From Hylemonella sp. (GTDB taxonomy: Bacteria; Pseudomonadota; Gammaproteobacteria; Burkholderiales; Burkholderiaceae_C), in NCBI RefSeq assembly GCF_027532185.1, contig NZ_JAPZSV010000009.1, forward strand, positions 124,001 to 188,000: a stretch of 64,000 nt of DNA, in the 5' to 3' direction. Numbering within the stretch: position 1 is the stretch's first letter; every line of letters starts with the position of its first letter. A program made the translations under genes and the position numbers. The notes under the pieces were generated by a model. That model saw only the letters and a program-made list of their open reading frames with translations. It made no database searches and was not told the DNA's origin. Below are positions 49,969-59,151 of this stretch, piece by piece.

Positions 49969-49995
49969 TTGTTAAACCTTTGGAGAACTTTCAAG

Positions 49996-51081
49996 ATGAA
50001 AAAGACCCTGATTGCTGTGGCCGCCCTGGCTGCCACCGGCGCATTCGCCCAGGTTTCCGTCTACGGCCGTCTGGATGCTGGCTGGGCTCAAACCAAGACC
50101 ACGACCAACGGTGTGTCCACCAAGGCCAACGGTGTTGAGTCGCATAACTCTGCCTCCAGCATGTGGGGTATCCAGGGCTCTGAAGACCTGGGTGGCGGCC
50201 TGAAGGCAACCTTCAAGCTTGAGCAGGACATCTACACGGCCAACGGTAACACCGGTGCTTCCGGTGCGGGTGGCGGTGCTACCAACGCTGCTGGTTTCAA
50301 CCGTACGTCTCTGCTGGGTCTGACCGGCGGTTTCGGCTCCGTTGCTTTTGGTCGTGACTACGTCCCGACCTTCAAGCTGGCTGCCGCAACTGACATCAAC
50401 TCGCAGAGCCGTATCACCACGGTGAACACCGCCGCCGTCGTAGGTTCTACCCGTCCCGAGCTGATCCACTACAGCACGCCCAACCTGAGCGGTTTCCAGG
50501 CGAACCTCGCTTACGGTAACCAAGACGAGAGCGTTTCTAATGCCACTGGCAAGACCAACGTGAAGGTCACCAACCTGACTGCCACCTACATGAACGGTCC
50601 GCTGATGGTTGGTGTGGGTACCGGTCGTGTTGAGCAGAAGGCCGCTGGCGCTGCTGCGACGACGGGCACTGCCTTCGTTGCCTTTACGGCCGCTGACAAG
50701 GTCACCCAGAACATGGTCGCCGGTTCTTACGATTTCGGCGTCGTGCGTCTGGTCGGTAACGTGATCATGGGTAAGGCTACCAATGCAGGTACGGCCCTTG
50801 GCTCTTTCGCCGAGCTGAAGTCGCGCGAAATCAACATCGGTGGTGTTGTGCCCATGGGCAAGGTCACACTGCGTGCCCAGATCGGTACCAACCAAGTTGA
50901 AGTCACCGGCGCATCTGAAAAGTGGGACGGCAACGACTTCGTCGTGGGTGCAGAGTACGCTCTGAGCGCCAAGACTGCCGCCTTCTTCAAGACCGGCACC
51001 TATGGCAAGGGCAGCGGTATCAACGCCGCTCTGGATACCAAGTCCACCAGCACCGCTGTGGGCCTGCGTACCGTGTTCTAA
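49996..51081 (+). CDS. General porin (Burkholderiales OmpC-like)
   Basis: 361 residues from MKKTLIAVAALAATGAFAQ, a 19-residue signal peptide cleaved before VSVYGRLDAGW. The mature part is a 16-strand beta-barrel porin: SSMWGIQGSEDLGGGLKATFKLEQD, RTSLLGLTGGFGSVAFGRDY, and the final strand TAVGLRTVF ending in Phe as needed for BAM recognition. TTTGGAGAAC precedes the ATG. Codon use is unlike its neighbours (GCT, GGT, CGT, TCT frequent), as in very highly expressed genes. It has its own promoter with a structured leader and its own terminator, so it is a monocistronic, abundant outer-membrane protein. Confidence 0.95.
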   Translation: MKKTLIAVAALAATGAFAQVSVYGRLDAGWAQTKTTTNGVSTKANGVESHNSASSMWGIQGSEDLGGGLKATFKLEQDIYTANGNTGASGAGGGATNAAGFNRTSLLGLTGGFGSVAFGRDYVPTFKLAAATDINSQSRITTVNTAAVVGSTRPELIHYSTPNLSGFQANLAYGNQDESVSNATGKTNVKVTNLTATYMNGPLMVGVGTGRVEQKAAGAAATTGTAFVAFTAADKVTQNMVAGSYDFGVVRLVGNVIMGKATNAGTALGSFAELKSREINIGGVVPMGKVTLRAQIGTNQVEVTGASEKWDGNDFVVGAEYALSAKTAAFFKTGTYGKGSGINAALDTKSTSTAVGLRTVF

Positions 51082-51120
51082 TCTGAAGCTGGCGCAAGCC
51101 AGTTTCGGTTGAGCCGATCA

Positions 51121-51152
51121 ACCCCGCCGTGGCAACACGGCGGGGTTTTTTC
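51121..51152 (+). terminator. Intrinsic terminator of the porin gene
   Basis: ACCCCGCCGTG, loop GCAA, CACGGCGGGGT, then a run of T. 11-bp stem, 39 bases after the porin stop. Confidence 0.94.
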
Positions 51153-51173
51153 TTTGGGTGGAGGCATTCGAGC

Positions 51174-51908
51174 ATGTGGATGTGGTGGCGGATCAGTGTA
51201 TTGGCGGTTTGGGCTGCGCTGCTAGCTGGGTGCGGCCATGGGCCGAAGGTCGCAAAGCCTGCTGAGGCTGACGGTGCGTTTGCGGCCTGGCAGCATTGGC
51301 CCCTGCCCGGCAAGAGTCCGACAGCTTACCGACCGGTGCTTTATGGCGGTACGCGCGATGCCGTGGAGGTTCAGGCCCGGTCGTCGGCCAGCCTTTTGCG
51401 CCGTTCGCTGAATCTGCCGCCTCAAGATGTTGACGACATCCGTTTCTCCTGGAAGGTGCCGGCGCTGATTCCGGGCGCCGACATGGCCCGGCGCGAGACC
51501 GAGGACGCTGTGGTGCGCATCGTGCTGACCTTCGACGGCGACCGCACTCGTCTGTCAGCCCGTGACCGGACGCTGTCCGAGCTGGCCCAGCTCATGACGG
51601 GCGAGCCCTTGCCCTACGCCACGCTGATGTACGTCTGGTGTCCCACGCGTGAGCTTGGCAGCGTGATAACGAATCCGCGCACCGACCGCATCCGCAAGCT
51701 GGTGGTGGAATCGGGCCCGGCGCGCCTGAACCAGTGGCTGGACTACGAGCGCGATATCCGCGCCGACTTCCGCCAGGTCTTTGGCGAGGAGCCAGGCCGC
51801 CTGCTGCACGTGGCCATCATGAGCGATGGAGACAACACGGGCTCCGAGTTCCGCGCCTGGTACGGACCTGTGCTCATCGAGGGCGTGGACGTGGCGAGCC
51901 AGGACTGA
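51174..51908 (+). CDS. DUF3047 lipoprotein
   Basis: 244 residues from ATG 51174 (a second ATG two codons later is possible); GGTGGAGG lies upstream, just after the porin terminator. The N-terminus is a lipoprotein signal with lipobox LLAGC, Cys20 being the acylation site. The rest matches DUF3047: VQARSSASLLRRSLNLPP, DDIRFSWKVPALIPGADMARRETEDAVVRIVLTFDGD, TLMYVWCPTRELGSVITNPRTDRIRKLVVESG, and HVAIMSDGDNTGSEFRAWYG. The family is of unknown function, probably a periplasmic beta-sandwich domain. It converges with hexR. Confidence 0.88.
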   Translation: MWMWWRISVLAVWAALLAGCGHGPKVAKPAEADGAFAAWQHWPLPGKSPTAYRPVLYGGTRDAVEVQARSSASLLRRSLNLPPQDVDDIRFSWKVPALIPGADMARRETEDAVVRIVLTFDGDRTRLSARDRTLSELAQLMTGEPLPYATLMYVWCPTRELGSVITNPRTDRIRKLVVESGPARLNQWLDYERDIRADFRQVFGEEPGRLLHVAIMSDGDNTGSEFRAWYGPVLIEGVDVASQD

Positions 51909-51923
51909 AGTGGACGCCGATGT

Positions 51924-52772
51924 TCAGGCGTAGCGCTTGTTGCGCAGGTTGTTCTTCATTTCCTTGAGCAGGGGCTGCAGGCGGTTGCCGCCGATACGCA
52001 GGGCCACGCAGGTGGCCAGGATATCCACGATCATCAGGTGCATCAGGCGCGAGACCATGGGGCTGTAGCGATCGTAGCCCTCGGGGTGGTCGGCCGACAG
52101 GTGGATGTGCCCGGCCTGAGCCAGCGGCGAGCCGCTGGTGGTGATGACGATGGTGGTGGCGCCGTTCTTGCGCGCGATGTCGCAGGCGTCCATGAGGTCG
52201 CGCGTGCGGCCCGAGTTGGAGATCACCACCAGGCAGTCGCCTGGGCCCATGAGCGAGGCACTCATGACCTGCATATGGCCGTCACTGTAGGCCACCGTGT
52301 TCACGCCCAGGCGGAAGAATTTATGCTGGGCGTCCAGCGCCACGATGCCTGAGTTGCCCGCGCCAATGAACTCGATGCGCTTGCCTGTTTTGTAGGTGGC
52401 CGCCAGCACGGCGGCGGCCTTGTCGATGGCGGCGGTGGAGGCGTCGTTGCGGTACTTGAGGAAGGCCGCCACGGTGTTGTCGATGACCTTGACGACCACG
52501 TCGCTGGTCTTGTCGTCCACGTCGACGCTGCGGTGGATGAAGGGCACGCCCTCGCTCACGGTACCGGCGAGCTTCAGCTTGAAGTCCGAGAGGCCGTCGT
52601 AGCCCATGCTGCGGCAGAAGCGAACCACCGTGGGTTTGCTCACGTGGGCGCGGGCTGCGAGCTCGCTCACGGGCAGGTTGGCGAAGGCGCGCGCATCGTT
52701 GAGTACGAGCTGCCCCACGCGTTGTTCGGCGGGAGCCAGAGAGGGCAGGGAAGCGCGGATACGATCGAGCAT
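51924..52772 (-). CDS. hexR: RpiR-family transcriptional regulator HexR
   Basis: 282 residues. The N-terminal HTH_6 domain (MLDRIRASLPSLAPAEQRVGQLVLNDARAFANLPVSELAARAHVSKPTVVRFCRSMGYDGLSDFKLKLA) binds DNA; the C-terminal SIS domain (GKRIEFIGAGNSGIVALDAQHKFFRLG, LVVISNSGRTRDLMDACDIARKNGATTIVIT) binds a sugar phosphate, in Pseudomonas 2-keto-3-deoxy-6-phosphogluconate. HexR controls glycolytic and Entner-Doudoroff genes. It diverges from tal-pgi, with a HexR-like palindrome in the shared intergenic region, so it likely controls them and perhaps itself. Confidence 0.9.
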   Translation of the reverse strand: MLDRIRASLPSLAPAEQRVGQLVLNDARAFANLPVSELAARAHVSKPTVVRFCRSMGYDGLSDFKLKLAGTVSEGVPFIHRSVDVDDKTSDVVVKVIDNTVAAFLKYRNDASTAAIDKAAAVLAATYKTGKRIEFIGAGNSGIVALDAQHKFFRLGVNTVAYSDGHMQVMSASLMGPGDCLVVISNSGRTRDLMDACDIARKNGATTIVITTSGSPLAQAGHIHLSADHPEGYDRYSPMVSRLMHLMIVDILATCVALRIGGNRLQPLLKEMKNNLRNKRYA

Positions 52773-52832
52773 GTGGACTCCAGGTGCGTGCCGGTTCCAC
52801 GGACCGGTTGGTAACGGGCTGGAACACGAAAA

Positions 52833-52847
52833 CGTAATTTTATTTCA
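52833..52847. promoter_or_regulatory. HexR-like operator in the tal promoter
   Basis: CGTAATTTTATTTCA agrees with the HexR palindrome TGTAAT-NNN-ATTACA at 10 of 12 defined positions. It ends just before the tal -10 (52850-52855), so bound HexR would block RNA polymerase. It lies 61 bases from the hexR start on the other strand. Confidence 0.7.
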
Positions 52848-52849
52848 AC

Positions 52850-52855
52850 CATAAT
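52850..52855 (+). promoter_or_regulatory. -10-like hexamer CATAAT before tal
   Basis: CATAAT ends 7 bases before the tal ATG at 52863, predicting a leaderless tal-pgi transcript. The HexR-like site occupies the spacer immediately upstream. Confidence 0.5.
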
Positions 52856-52862
52856 CGAAGCC

Positions 52863-53810
52863 ATGAACCAGCTCGAAGCGCTGCGCCAGCACACCACCGT
52901 GGTGGCCGATACGGGAGACTTCCACCAGCTCGCGGCCTTTCGCCCGCAGGACGCGACGACCAATCCCTCGCTCATCCTCAAGGCGGTGCAGAAAGCCGAC
53001 TACCGCCCGCTCCTGCAGCAGGCGGTGGACCAGCACCGCGGCCGGCCGCTGGACGAGATCGTGGACCGGCTGCTGGTGCGCTTCGGTTGCGAGATCCTGT
53101 CCATCATCCCGGGACGTGTGTCGACCGAGGTCGACGCGCGGCTCAGTTTCGACACCGCGGCCACGGTCGCGCGCGCCGAGCGCATCGTCGAGCTCTACCA
53201 GGCGCAGGGCGTGCACATCGATCGTGTGCTGATCAAGATCGCCTCCACATGGGAGGGCATCCAGGCCGCTGCGCAGCTGGAGCGCCGCGGCATCCGCACC
53301 AACCTCACCTTGCTCTTTTCTTTCTGCCAGGCCGTGGCCTGCGGGCAGGCGCGGGTGCAGCTGATCTCGCCCTTCGTCGGGCGCATCTACGATTGGTACA
53401 AGAAGGCGGCGGGTGCAGACTGGGACGAGGGGGCCCGGGCCGGGGTCAACGACCCGGGCGTGAAGTCCGTGCACGCCATCTACCAGTACTACAAGCGCCA
53501 CGGCATCGCGACCGAGGTCATGGGAGCGAGTTTCCGCAACACGGGTCAGATCCTGGCTCTCGCGGGCTGCGACCTGCTGACCATCGCGCCCGAGTTGCTG
53601 GCCCAGCTGGCCGCAGCTGAAGCTCCGGTGCCGCGTGTGCTCGATGCGCAGGCGGCACGGCAGCTTGATCTGCCGTCGGTGCAGTATGACGAGGCAGGTT
53701 TCCGCTATGCACTCAACGAAGACGCCATGGCTACCGAGAAACTGGCCGAGGGCATACGCGCCTTTGCGGCTGATACCTTCAAGCTTGAGCAGTTGATCCA
53801 GGCCGCCTGA
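52863..53810 (+). CDS. tal: Transaldolase
   Basis: 315 residues, TalB-type length. It transfers a dihydroxyacetone unit in the non-oxidative pentose-phosphate pathway. Marks: [27 protein letters not shown] with the conserved Asp, [14 protein letters not shown], the Schiff-base Lys in [20 protein letters not shown], and [32 protein letters not shown]. The stop shares its last base with the pgi start (TGATG), so tal and pgi are translated from one message. Probable control by HexR. Confidence 0.96.
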   Translation: MNQLEALRQHTTVVADTGDFHQLAAFRPQDATTNPSLILKAVQKADYRPLLQQAVDQHRGRPLDEIVDRLLVRFGCEILSIIPGRVSTEVDARLSFDTAATVARAERIVELYQAQGVHIDRVLIKIASTWEGIQAAAQLERRGIRTNLTLLFSFCQAVACGQARVQLISPFVGRIYDWYKKAAGADWDEGARAGVNDPGVKSVHAIYQYYKRHGIATEVMGASFRNTGQILALAGCDLLTIAPELLAQLAAAEAPVPRVLDAQAARQLDLPSVQYDEAGFRYALNEDAMATEKLAEGIRAFAADTFKLEQLIQAA

Positions 53811-55369
53811 TGATGAGCATGAGATCGCGCTGCGACAGCACGCCCGCCTGGAGCCAGCTGAGTGCATGCTTCGAGGGCCGCGGGCGCTACTTCGATCTGC
53901 GCACGGCCTTCGCGCAAGATCCGGGCCGCTACGCGGCACTGAGCCTGCAGGCACCCCATGTCTTTGCCGACCTGTCCAAGAACCTGATCGATGCCTCCTT
54001 GCAGGCCACGCTGACCCGCCTGGCGCAAGAATGCGATGTCGCCGGGCACCGCGAGGCCATGTTCCGCGGCGAACACATCAACCCCACCGAAGACCGTGCC
54101 GTCATGCACTGGTTGCTGCGCCACCCCGGGGCGGACCTGCCGGCGGCGGTACAGGATGAGCACGCGGAGGTGCGCGAGGTGCTTGATGCCATGCTGGCCT
54201 ATGCCCAGGCTGTGCGTGAGGACGCGGCCATCACCGACATCGTCAACATCGGCATTGGCGGCTCGGACCTCGGGCCGCAGATGGCCGTGCTGGCACTGGA
54301 CGAGTTCGTGGACCAGAGCAAGCGCTACCACTTTGTCTCCAGCGTGGATGGCCATGAACTCAGTGCCGTTCTGCGGCAGGTACGGCCCGAGAGCACGCTT
54401 TTTCTCGTCGCCTCCAAGTCCTTCACGACGCTCGAGACCATGACGAATGCGCGCTCCGCGCGCGCCTGGTTCACAGCCCAGGGCGGGCGGGACATCGCAC
54501 GCCATTTCTGCGCGCTGACCAGCCATGTCCAGGCGGCGGCCGAGTTCGGCATCAGCACCACCTTCGGTTTCTGGGACTGGGTCGGCGGGCGCTATTCCAT
54601 GTGGTCGGCCATCGGCCTACCCATCGCCATCGCCATCGGGCCCCAGCGTTTTCGCGAACTGCTGGCCGGAGCCCACGAAATGGACACGCATTTCTGCACG
54701 GCTCCACTGGCGCGCAACCTGCCGGTGCAGCTGGCCCTGCTGGACCTCTGGTACCGCAACTTTCACGGCTTTACCAGCCGCAGTGTCGCCCCGTATCACA
54801 GCGGCCTGCGCCGCATGCAGGCCTATCTGCAGCAGCTGGAGATGGAAAGCAACGGCAAGCGCGTCGACGCCTCGGGGCGGGCTCTGCCTTACGCCACGTC
54901 TCCCGTGATCTGGGGCGAGCCGGCCGCCAATGGCCAGCACGCCTATTTTCAGATGCTGCACCAGGGCAGCGATGTGATTCCCGTGGAGTTCATCGCCGTG
55001 AAGAAGGTGGCGCATGGCCTGCCTGAGCATCACCACAAGCTGCTGGCCAATGGCCTCGCCCAGGCCCAGGCCCTGATGCTGGGTCAGCAGGATGCCGCAG
55101 GCCACCGCCACATGCCGGGCAACCGGCCCAGCACCTTTCTGCTGCTGGAGGAGTTGACGCCAGCCAGCCTGGGCGCGCTGATTGCGTTGTACGAGCACCG
55201 GGTGTTTGTGGCCGGCTCGCTCTGGGGTATCAACAGCTTCGACCAGTGGGGCGTGGAATTGGGCAAGGTGCTGGCCAAGGACATCGAGCCGCGGCTGGTG
55301 AGCGGAGACGTGGTGGGGCTGGATGCCTCCACTGCGGGGCTGCTGCAGCGCCTACGTGACACCCGCTGA
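53810..55369 (+). CDS. pgi: Glucose-6-phosphate isomerase
   Basis: 519 residues. Pgi interconverts glucose 6-phosphate and fructose 6-phosphate. Two N-terminal ATG codons overlap or abut the tal stop; I use the first. Family blocks: DIVNIGIGGSDLGPQM (sugar-phosphate loop), KSFTTLETMTNARSARAW, FGFWDWVGGRYSMWSAIGLPIAI, HQGSDVIPVEFIAV with HGLPEHHHKLLANGLAQAQAL, and GSLWGINSFDQWGVELGK near the end. Together with tal it balances hexose and pentose phosphates under HexR. Confidence 0.96.
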   Translation: MMSMRSRCDSTPAWSQLSACFEGRGRYFDLRTAFAQDPGRYAALSLQAPHVFADLSKNLIDASLQATLTRLAQECDVAGHREAMFRGEHINPTEDRAVMHWLLRHPGADLPAAVQDEHAEVREVLDAMLAYAQAVREDAAITDIVNIGIGGSDLGPQMAVLALDEFVDQSKRYHFVSSVDGHELSAVLRQVRPESTLFLVASKSFTTLETMTNARSARAWFTAQGGRDIARHFCALTSHVQAAAEFGISTTFGFWDWVGGRYSMWSAIGLPIAIAIGPQRFRELLAGAHEMDTHFCTAPLARNLPVQLALLDLWYRNFHGFTSRSVAPYHSGLRRMQAYLQQLEMESNGKRVDASGRALPYATSPVIWGEPAANGQHAYFQMLHQGSDVIPVEFIAVKKVAHGLPEHHHKLLANGLAQAQALMLGQQDAAGHRHMPGNRPSTFLLLEELTPASLGALIALYEHRVFVAGSLWGINSFDQWGVELGKVLAKDIEPRLVSGDVVGLDASTAGLLQRLRDTR

Positions 55370-55545
55370 GCTGACACCTGTTCGGCAACCGGATCGGACA
55401 GCACCCTATTCCCCTGTCCTTCTCGGGTTCTTCCGCGCTGGCAGCGCGTCAACTGTTCACACTTGAGGGATGATCGTGCACAAGTTCGGGCGGCATGTCC
55501 GAACGAGCGCGAGTTTCATTCCCAACCCTGAACAAGGAGATCCCC

Positions 55546-56517
55546 ATGATCAAACGCCGTGACCTGCTCGTCGGCGGTGGTGCCGCGACGGCGGCCTACC
55601 TGGCCGGTTCCTTCATGCCCCTGGTGGCGCAGAACGCCCCGAACTTCGGTGCGCCCAGCGTGGTCCAGGTGGGCTACCGCAAGCAGAAAGTCGGTGACAT
55701 GGAGGTCATCGCCCTCAACGATGGCGTGGTGCGTCGCCCCCTGCAGGCCGAGTTCGTGCGCAATGCGCCGCTGGATCAGGTGCAGGACCTGCTGCGTTCG
55801 CAGAACCTGCCCACCGATTACGTCGATGTGCCTTTCACGCCCTTCCTCATCGTCGCAGGCAACCGTCGGGTGCTGCTCGACACTGGCTTCGCGGACAACG
55901 GCGCGCCGACCACCGGTCGTCTGGTGGCCAACCTGAATGCCGCCGGCTTCAAGGTTGAAGACATCGACACGGTGGTGATCAGCCATCACCACGGTGACCA
56001 TATCAACGGCCTGCGCACCAAGGCCGGCCAGCTGGTTTTCCCCAAGGCCAAGATCATGGTGCCCGCCGTCGAACACGCCTTCTGGATGGACGATGCCAGG
56101 ATGGCCGCCGCGCCCGAGGGCATGAAGGGTGCTTTCCAGAACGTGCGCCGCGTCTTCGGCGGTCTGGGCGCCGATCAGCTGGTCCAGTTCCAGGCCGGGC
56201 AAGAGATCGCCCCGGGCATCACCACGGCTGCCGCCTACGGCCACACGCCAGGCATGGTGACCGTCACCGCCCAGAGCAAAGGCGAGAAGTTCGTCTATCT
56301 GGCCGACCTGACCAACGTTCCTTCGCTGTTCGCCCGCAACCCGGACTTTGCCGTCGTCTTCGACATGAACCCTGAAGAAGCCCGCCAGACCCGCCGTCGT
56401 GTGTTCGAGGCGGTGGTCAACGACAAGGCCATGGCCGGCGGTTTCCACTTCCCCTTCCCAGCCTTCGGCCGCATCGAGAAGCTGGGGCAGGGCTACGACT
56501 TCAAGCCCGTCGCCTGA
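55546..56517 (+). CDS. Tat-exported metallo-beta-lactamase-fold hydrolase
   Basis: 323 residues from ATG 55546 with AAGGAG upstream. The N-terminus MIKRRDLLVGGGAATAAYLAGSF has the twin-Arg RRDLL motif and a weakly hydrophobic core, so a Tat signal peptide is likely, implying folding and metal loading before export. The MBL core follows: LLDTGFADNG, the metal-binding HHHGDH in VVISHHHGDHINGL, a further His in VPAVEHAFWMD, and GHTPGMVTVTAQSKGEKFVYLADLT. No domain specifying lactonase, glyoxalase or lactamase activity is obvious. It stands alone, with a bidirectional terminator downstream. Confidence 0.88.
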   Translation: MIKRRDLLVGGGAATAAYLAGSFMPLVAQNAPNFGAPSVVQVGYRKQKVGDMEVIALNDGVVRRPLQAEFVRNAPLDQVQDLLRSQNLPTDYVDVPFTPFLIVAGNRRVLLDTGFADNGAPTTGRLVANLNAAGFKVEDIDTVVISHHHGDHINGLRTKAGQLVFPKAKIMVPAVEHAFWMDDARMAAAPEGMKGAFQNVRRVFGGLGADQLVQFQAGQEIAPGITTAAAYGHTPGMVTVTAQSKGEKFVYLADLTNVPSLFARNPDFAVVFDMNPEEARQTRRRVFEAVVNDKAMAGGFHFPFPAFGRIEKLGQGYDFKPVA

Positions 56518-56534
56518 GAACTGGTGAATAAATC

Positions 56535-56650
56535 TACTGCGCGACCCGATGGCCGCGTTGGGCGGTGCTCGGAATCCTCACGTACCTGAAGTACGTTCCG
56601 GTTCCGGCGCTCCGTCCGCCTTGCCCTCGGGCCGCTCGCTACGATTTCTT
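56535..56650. repeat. Intergenic element with an ACGTAC-CTGAA-GTACGT core
   Basis: Core palindrome ACGTAC (56580-56585), CTGAA, GTACGT (56591-56596), extended by GGAA...TTCC and flanked by GCGCGACCCGATGGCCGCG and GCGCTCCGTCCGCCTTG. I recall similar CGGAATCCTCACGTAC...GTACG...CCGG stretches between genes in other Burkholderiales; the function is unknown. Confidence 0.45.
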
Positions 56651-56677
56651 CACAAGTTCTGGAACCCAAGCCCAAAG

Positions 56678-56713
56678 AAAAACCCCGCAGTGTCGCCACT
56701 GCGGGGTTTTTTT
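56678..56713. terminator. Bidirectional intrinsic terminator between MBL gene and groEL
   Basis: AAAAA-CCCCGCAGTG, loop TCGC, CACTGCGGGG-TTTTTTT. The A-run on one side and T-run on the other let it work for both the plus-strand MBL gene and the minus-strand groESL operon. Confidence 0.93.
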
Positions 56714-56842
56714 GTTCCTGTCGAGTAGCGAAGCGTGAGTCGACGCAGCATGAGGGCACAGGGCAAGGCGCAAACGCGCTGACAGTGCTTGCAGCACGGC
56801 AAGCGTTTGCAACGCCGCCATGTGCCCTCAGGCAAGGAGCAA

Positions 56843-58522
<1,680 letters not shown>

Positions 58523-58551
58523 TTAAGTTGGATGGGTAAATCGCGAGCGAT

Positions 58552-58842
58552 TTACTTCTCCACCACGGCAAACAGGTCTTCCTCTTTCATCACGAGGAGT
58601 TCGTCACCGTTGACCTTGACGGTCTGGCCGCTGTACTTGCCGAACAGGACGCGGTCACCGACCTTGACGTTCATGGCGATGACTTCGCCCTTGTCGTTCT
58701 TCTTGCCGGGACCCACGGCCAGCACTTCACCCTGATCGGGCTTCTCGGCGGCGCTGTCAGGGATGACGATGCCGGAGGCAGTTTTGGTCTCGTTTTCCAC
58801 GCGCTTCACAATCACGCGATCAGCCAGAGGACGCAGTTTCAT
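58552..58842 (-). CDS. groS: Co-chaperonin GroES
   Basis: 96 residues. The heptameric lid of Gro[49 protein letters not shown] shows the mobile loop ([11 protein letters not shown]), and [33 protein letters not shown] the C-terminal half. AGGAGAGT precedes the ATG. First gene of the groESL operon, with a 5' leader that contains a hairpin and CIRCE. Confidence 0.98.
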   Translation of the reverse strand: MKLRPLADRVIVKRVENETKTASGIVIPDSAAEKPDQGEVLAVGPGKKNDKGEVIAMNVKVGDRVLFGKYSGQTVKVNGDELLVMKEEDLFAVVEK

Positions 58843-58884
58843 CGGGACTCTCCTTGAGTTCGAAACAGGGGTTTGGAATGAACT

Positions 58885-58903
58885 AGCGCCAAAAGTTGGC
58901 GCT
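58885..58903 (-). other. Hairpin in the groES mRNA leader
   Basis: AGCGCCAA and TTGGCGCT form an 8-bp stem with a 3-base loop, 43-61 bases upstream of the groES start and downstream of CIRCE. There is no T-run, so it is probably an mRNA stability element. Confidence 0.5.
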
Positions 58904-58930
58904 TATTAACCTAGCCTGGGGCTCGAAGTG

Positions 58931-58957
58931 TTAGCACTCGAGTCCAGCGAGTGCTAA
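58931..58957. promoter_or_regulatory. CIRCE element (HrcA operator) of groESL
   Basis: Perfect TTAGCACTC-N9-GAGTGCTAA. HrcA binds this element to repress chaperone genes in the absence of stress. It lies directly after the sigma-32 -10, covering the expected start site. hrcA is not in the window. Confidence 0.97.
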
Positions 58958-58985
58958 TCATAAGGCTTTTTGCCCGGCTTTCAAG
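58958..58985 (-). promoter_or_regulatory. Sigma-32 heat-shock promoter of groESL
   Basis: On the minus strand CTTGAAA (58985-58979), 13 bases, then CCTTATGA (58965-58958). The -35 is a perfect sigma-32 match and the -10 a partial match to CCCCATnT. It sits immediately upstream of CIRCE. Confidence 0.75.
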
Positions 58986-59151
58986 ATGGGGCTGGCAAGT
59001 GGACGGCTACCAGCTCCGGGGCCGGGATGCAGGCGCGGGGCGGGCGAGTGTGTGGCGCGTAGCCGCACGCCCACGGACGCGCGGGCATGAGGGGCCGCTC
59101 CGCTACACTGCCGGCACGCCGCCCCGACCTCCATTGCCCGACCTGTTTCCT

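Larger units (their letters stand above)
56518..56842. other. 325-base region between the MBL gene and groEL
   Basis: Contains an intergenic repeat (56535-56650), a bidirectional terminator (56678-56713), and about 125 further bases in which I see no gene or clear signal. Confidence 0.6.
58843..59151. other. 309-base divergent region between groES and the sialidase-like gene
   Basis: The groES side holds a leader hairpin, CIRCE and a sigma-32 promoter (58885-58985). On the other side, TACACT at 59104-59109 could be a -10 for the plus-strand gene. No further gene is seen. Confidence 0.6.

Noticed and set aside
49467..49995. Complete toxin-antitoxin module
   Set aside because: Only a Phd-like antitoxin is present; neither side has a toxin-like frame.
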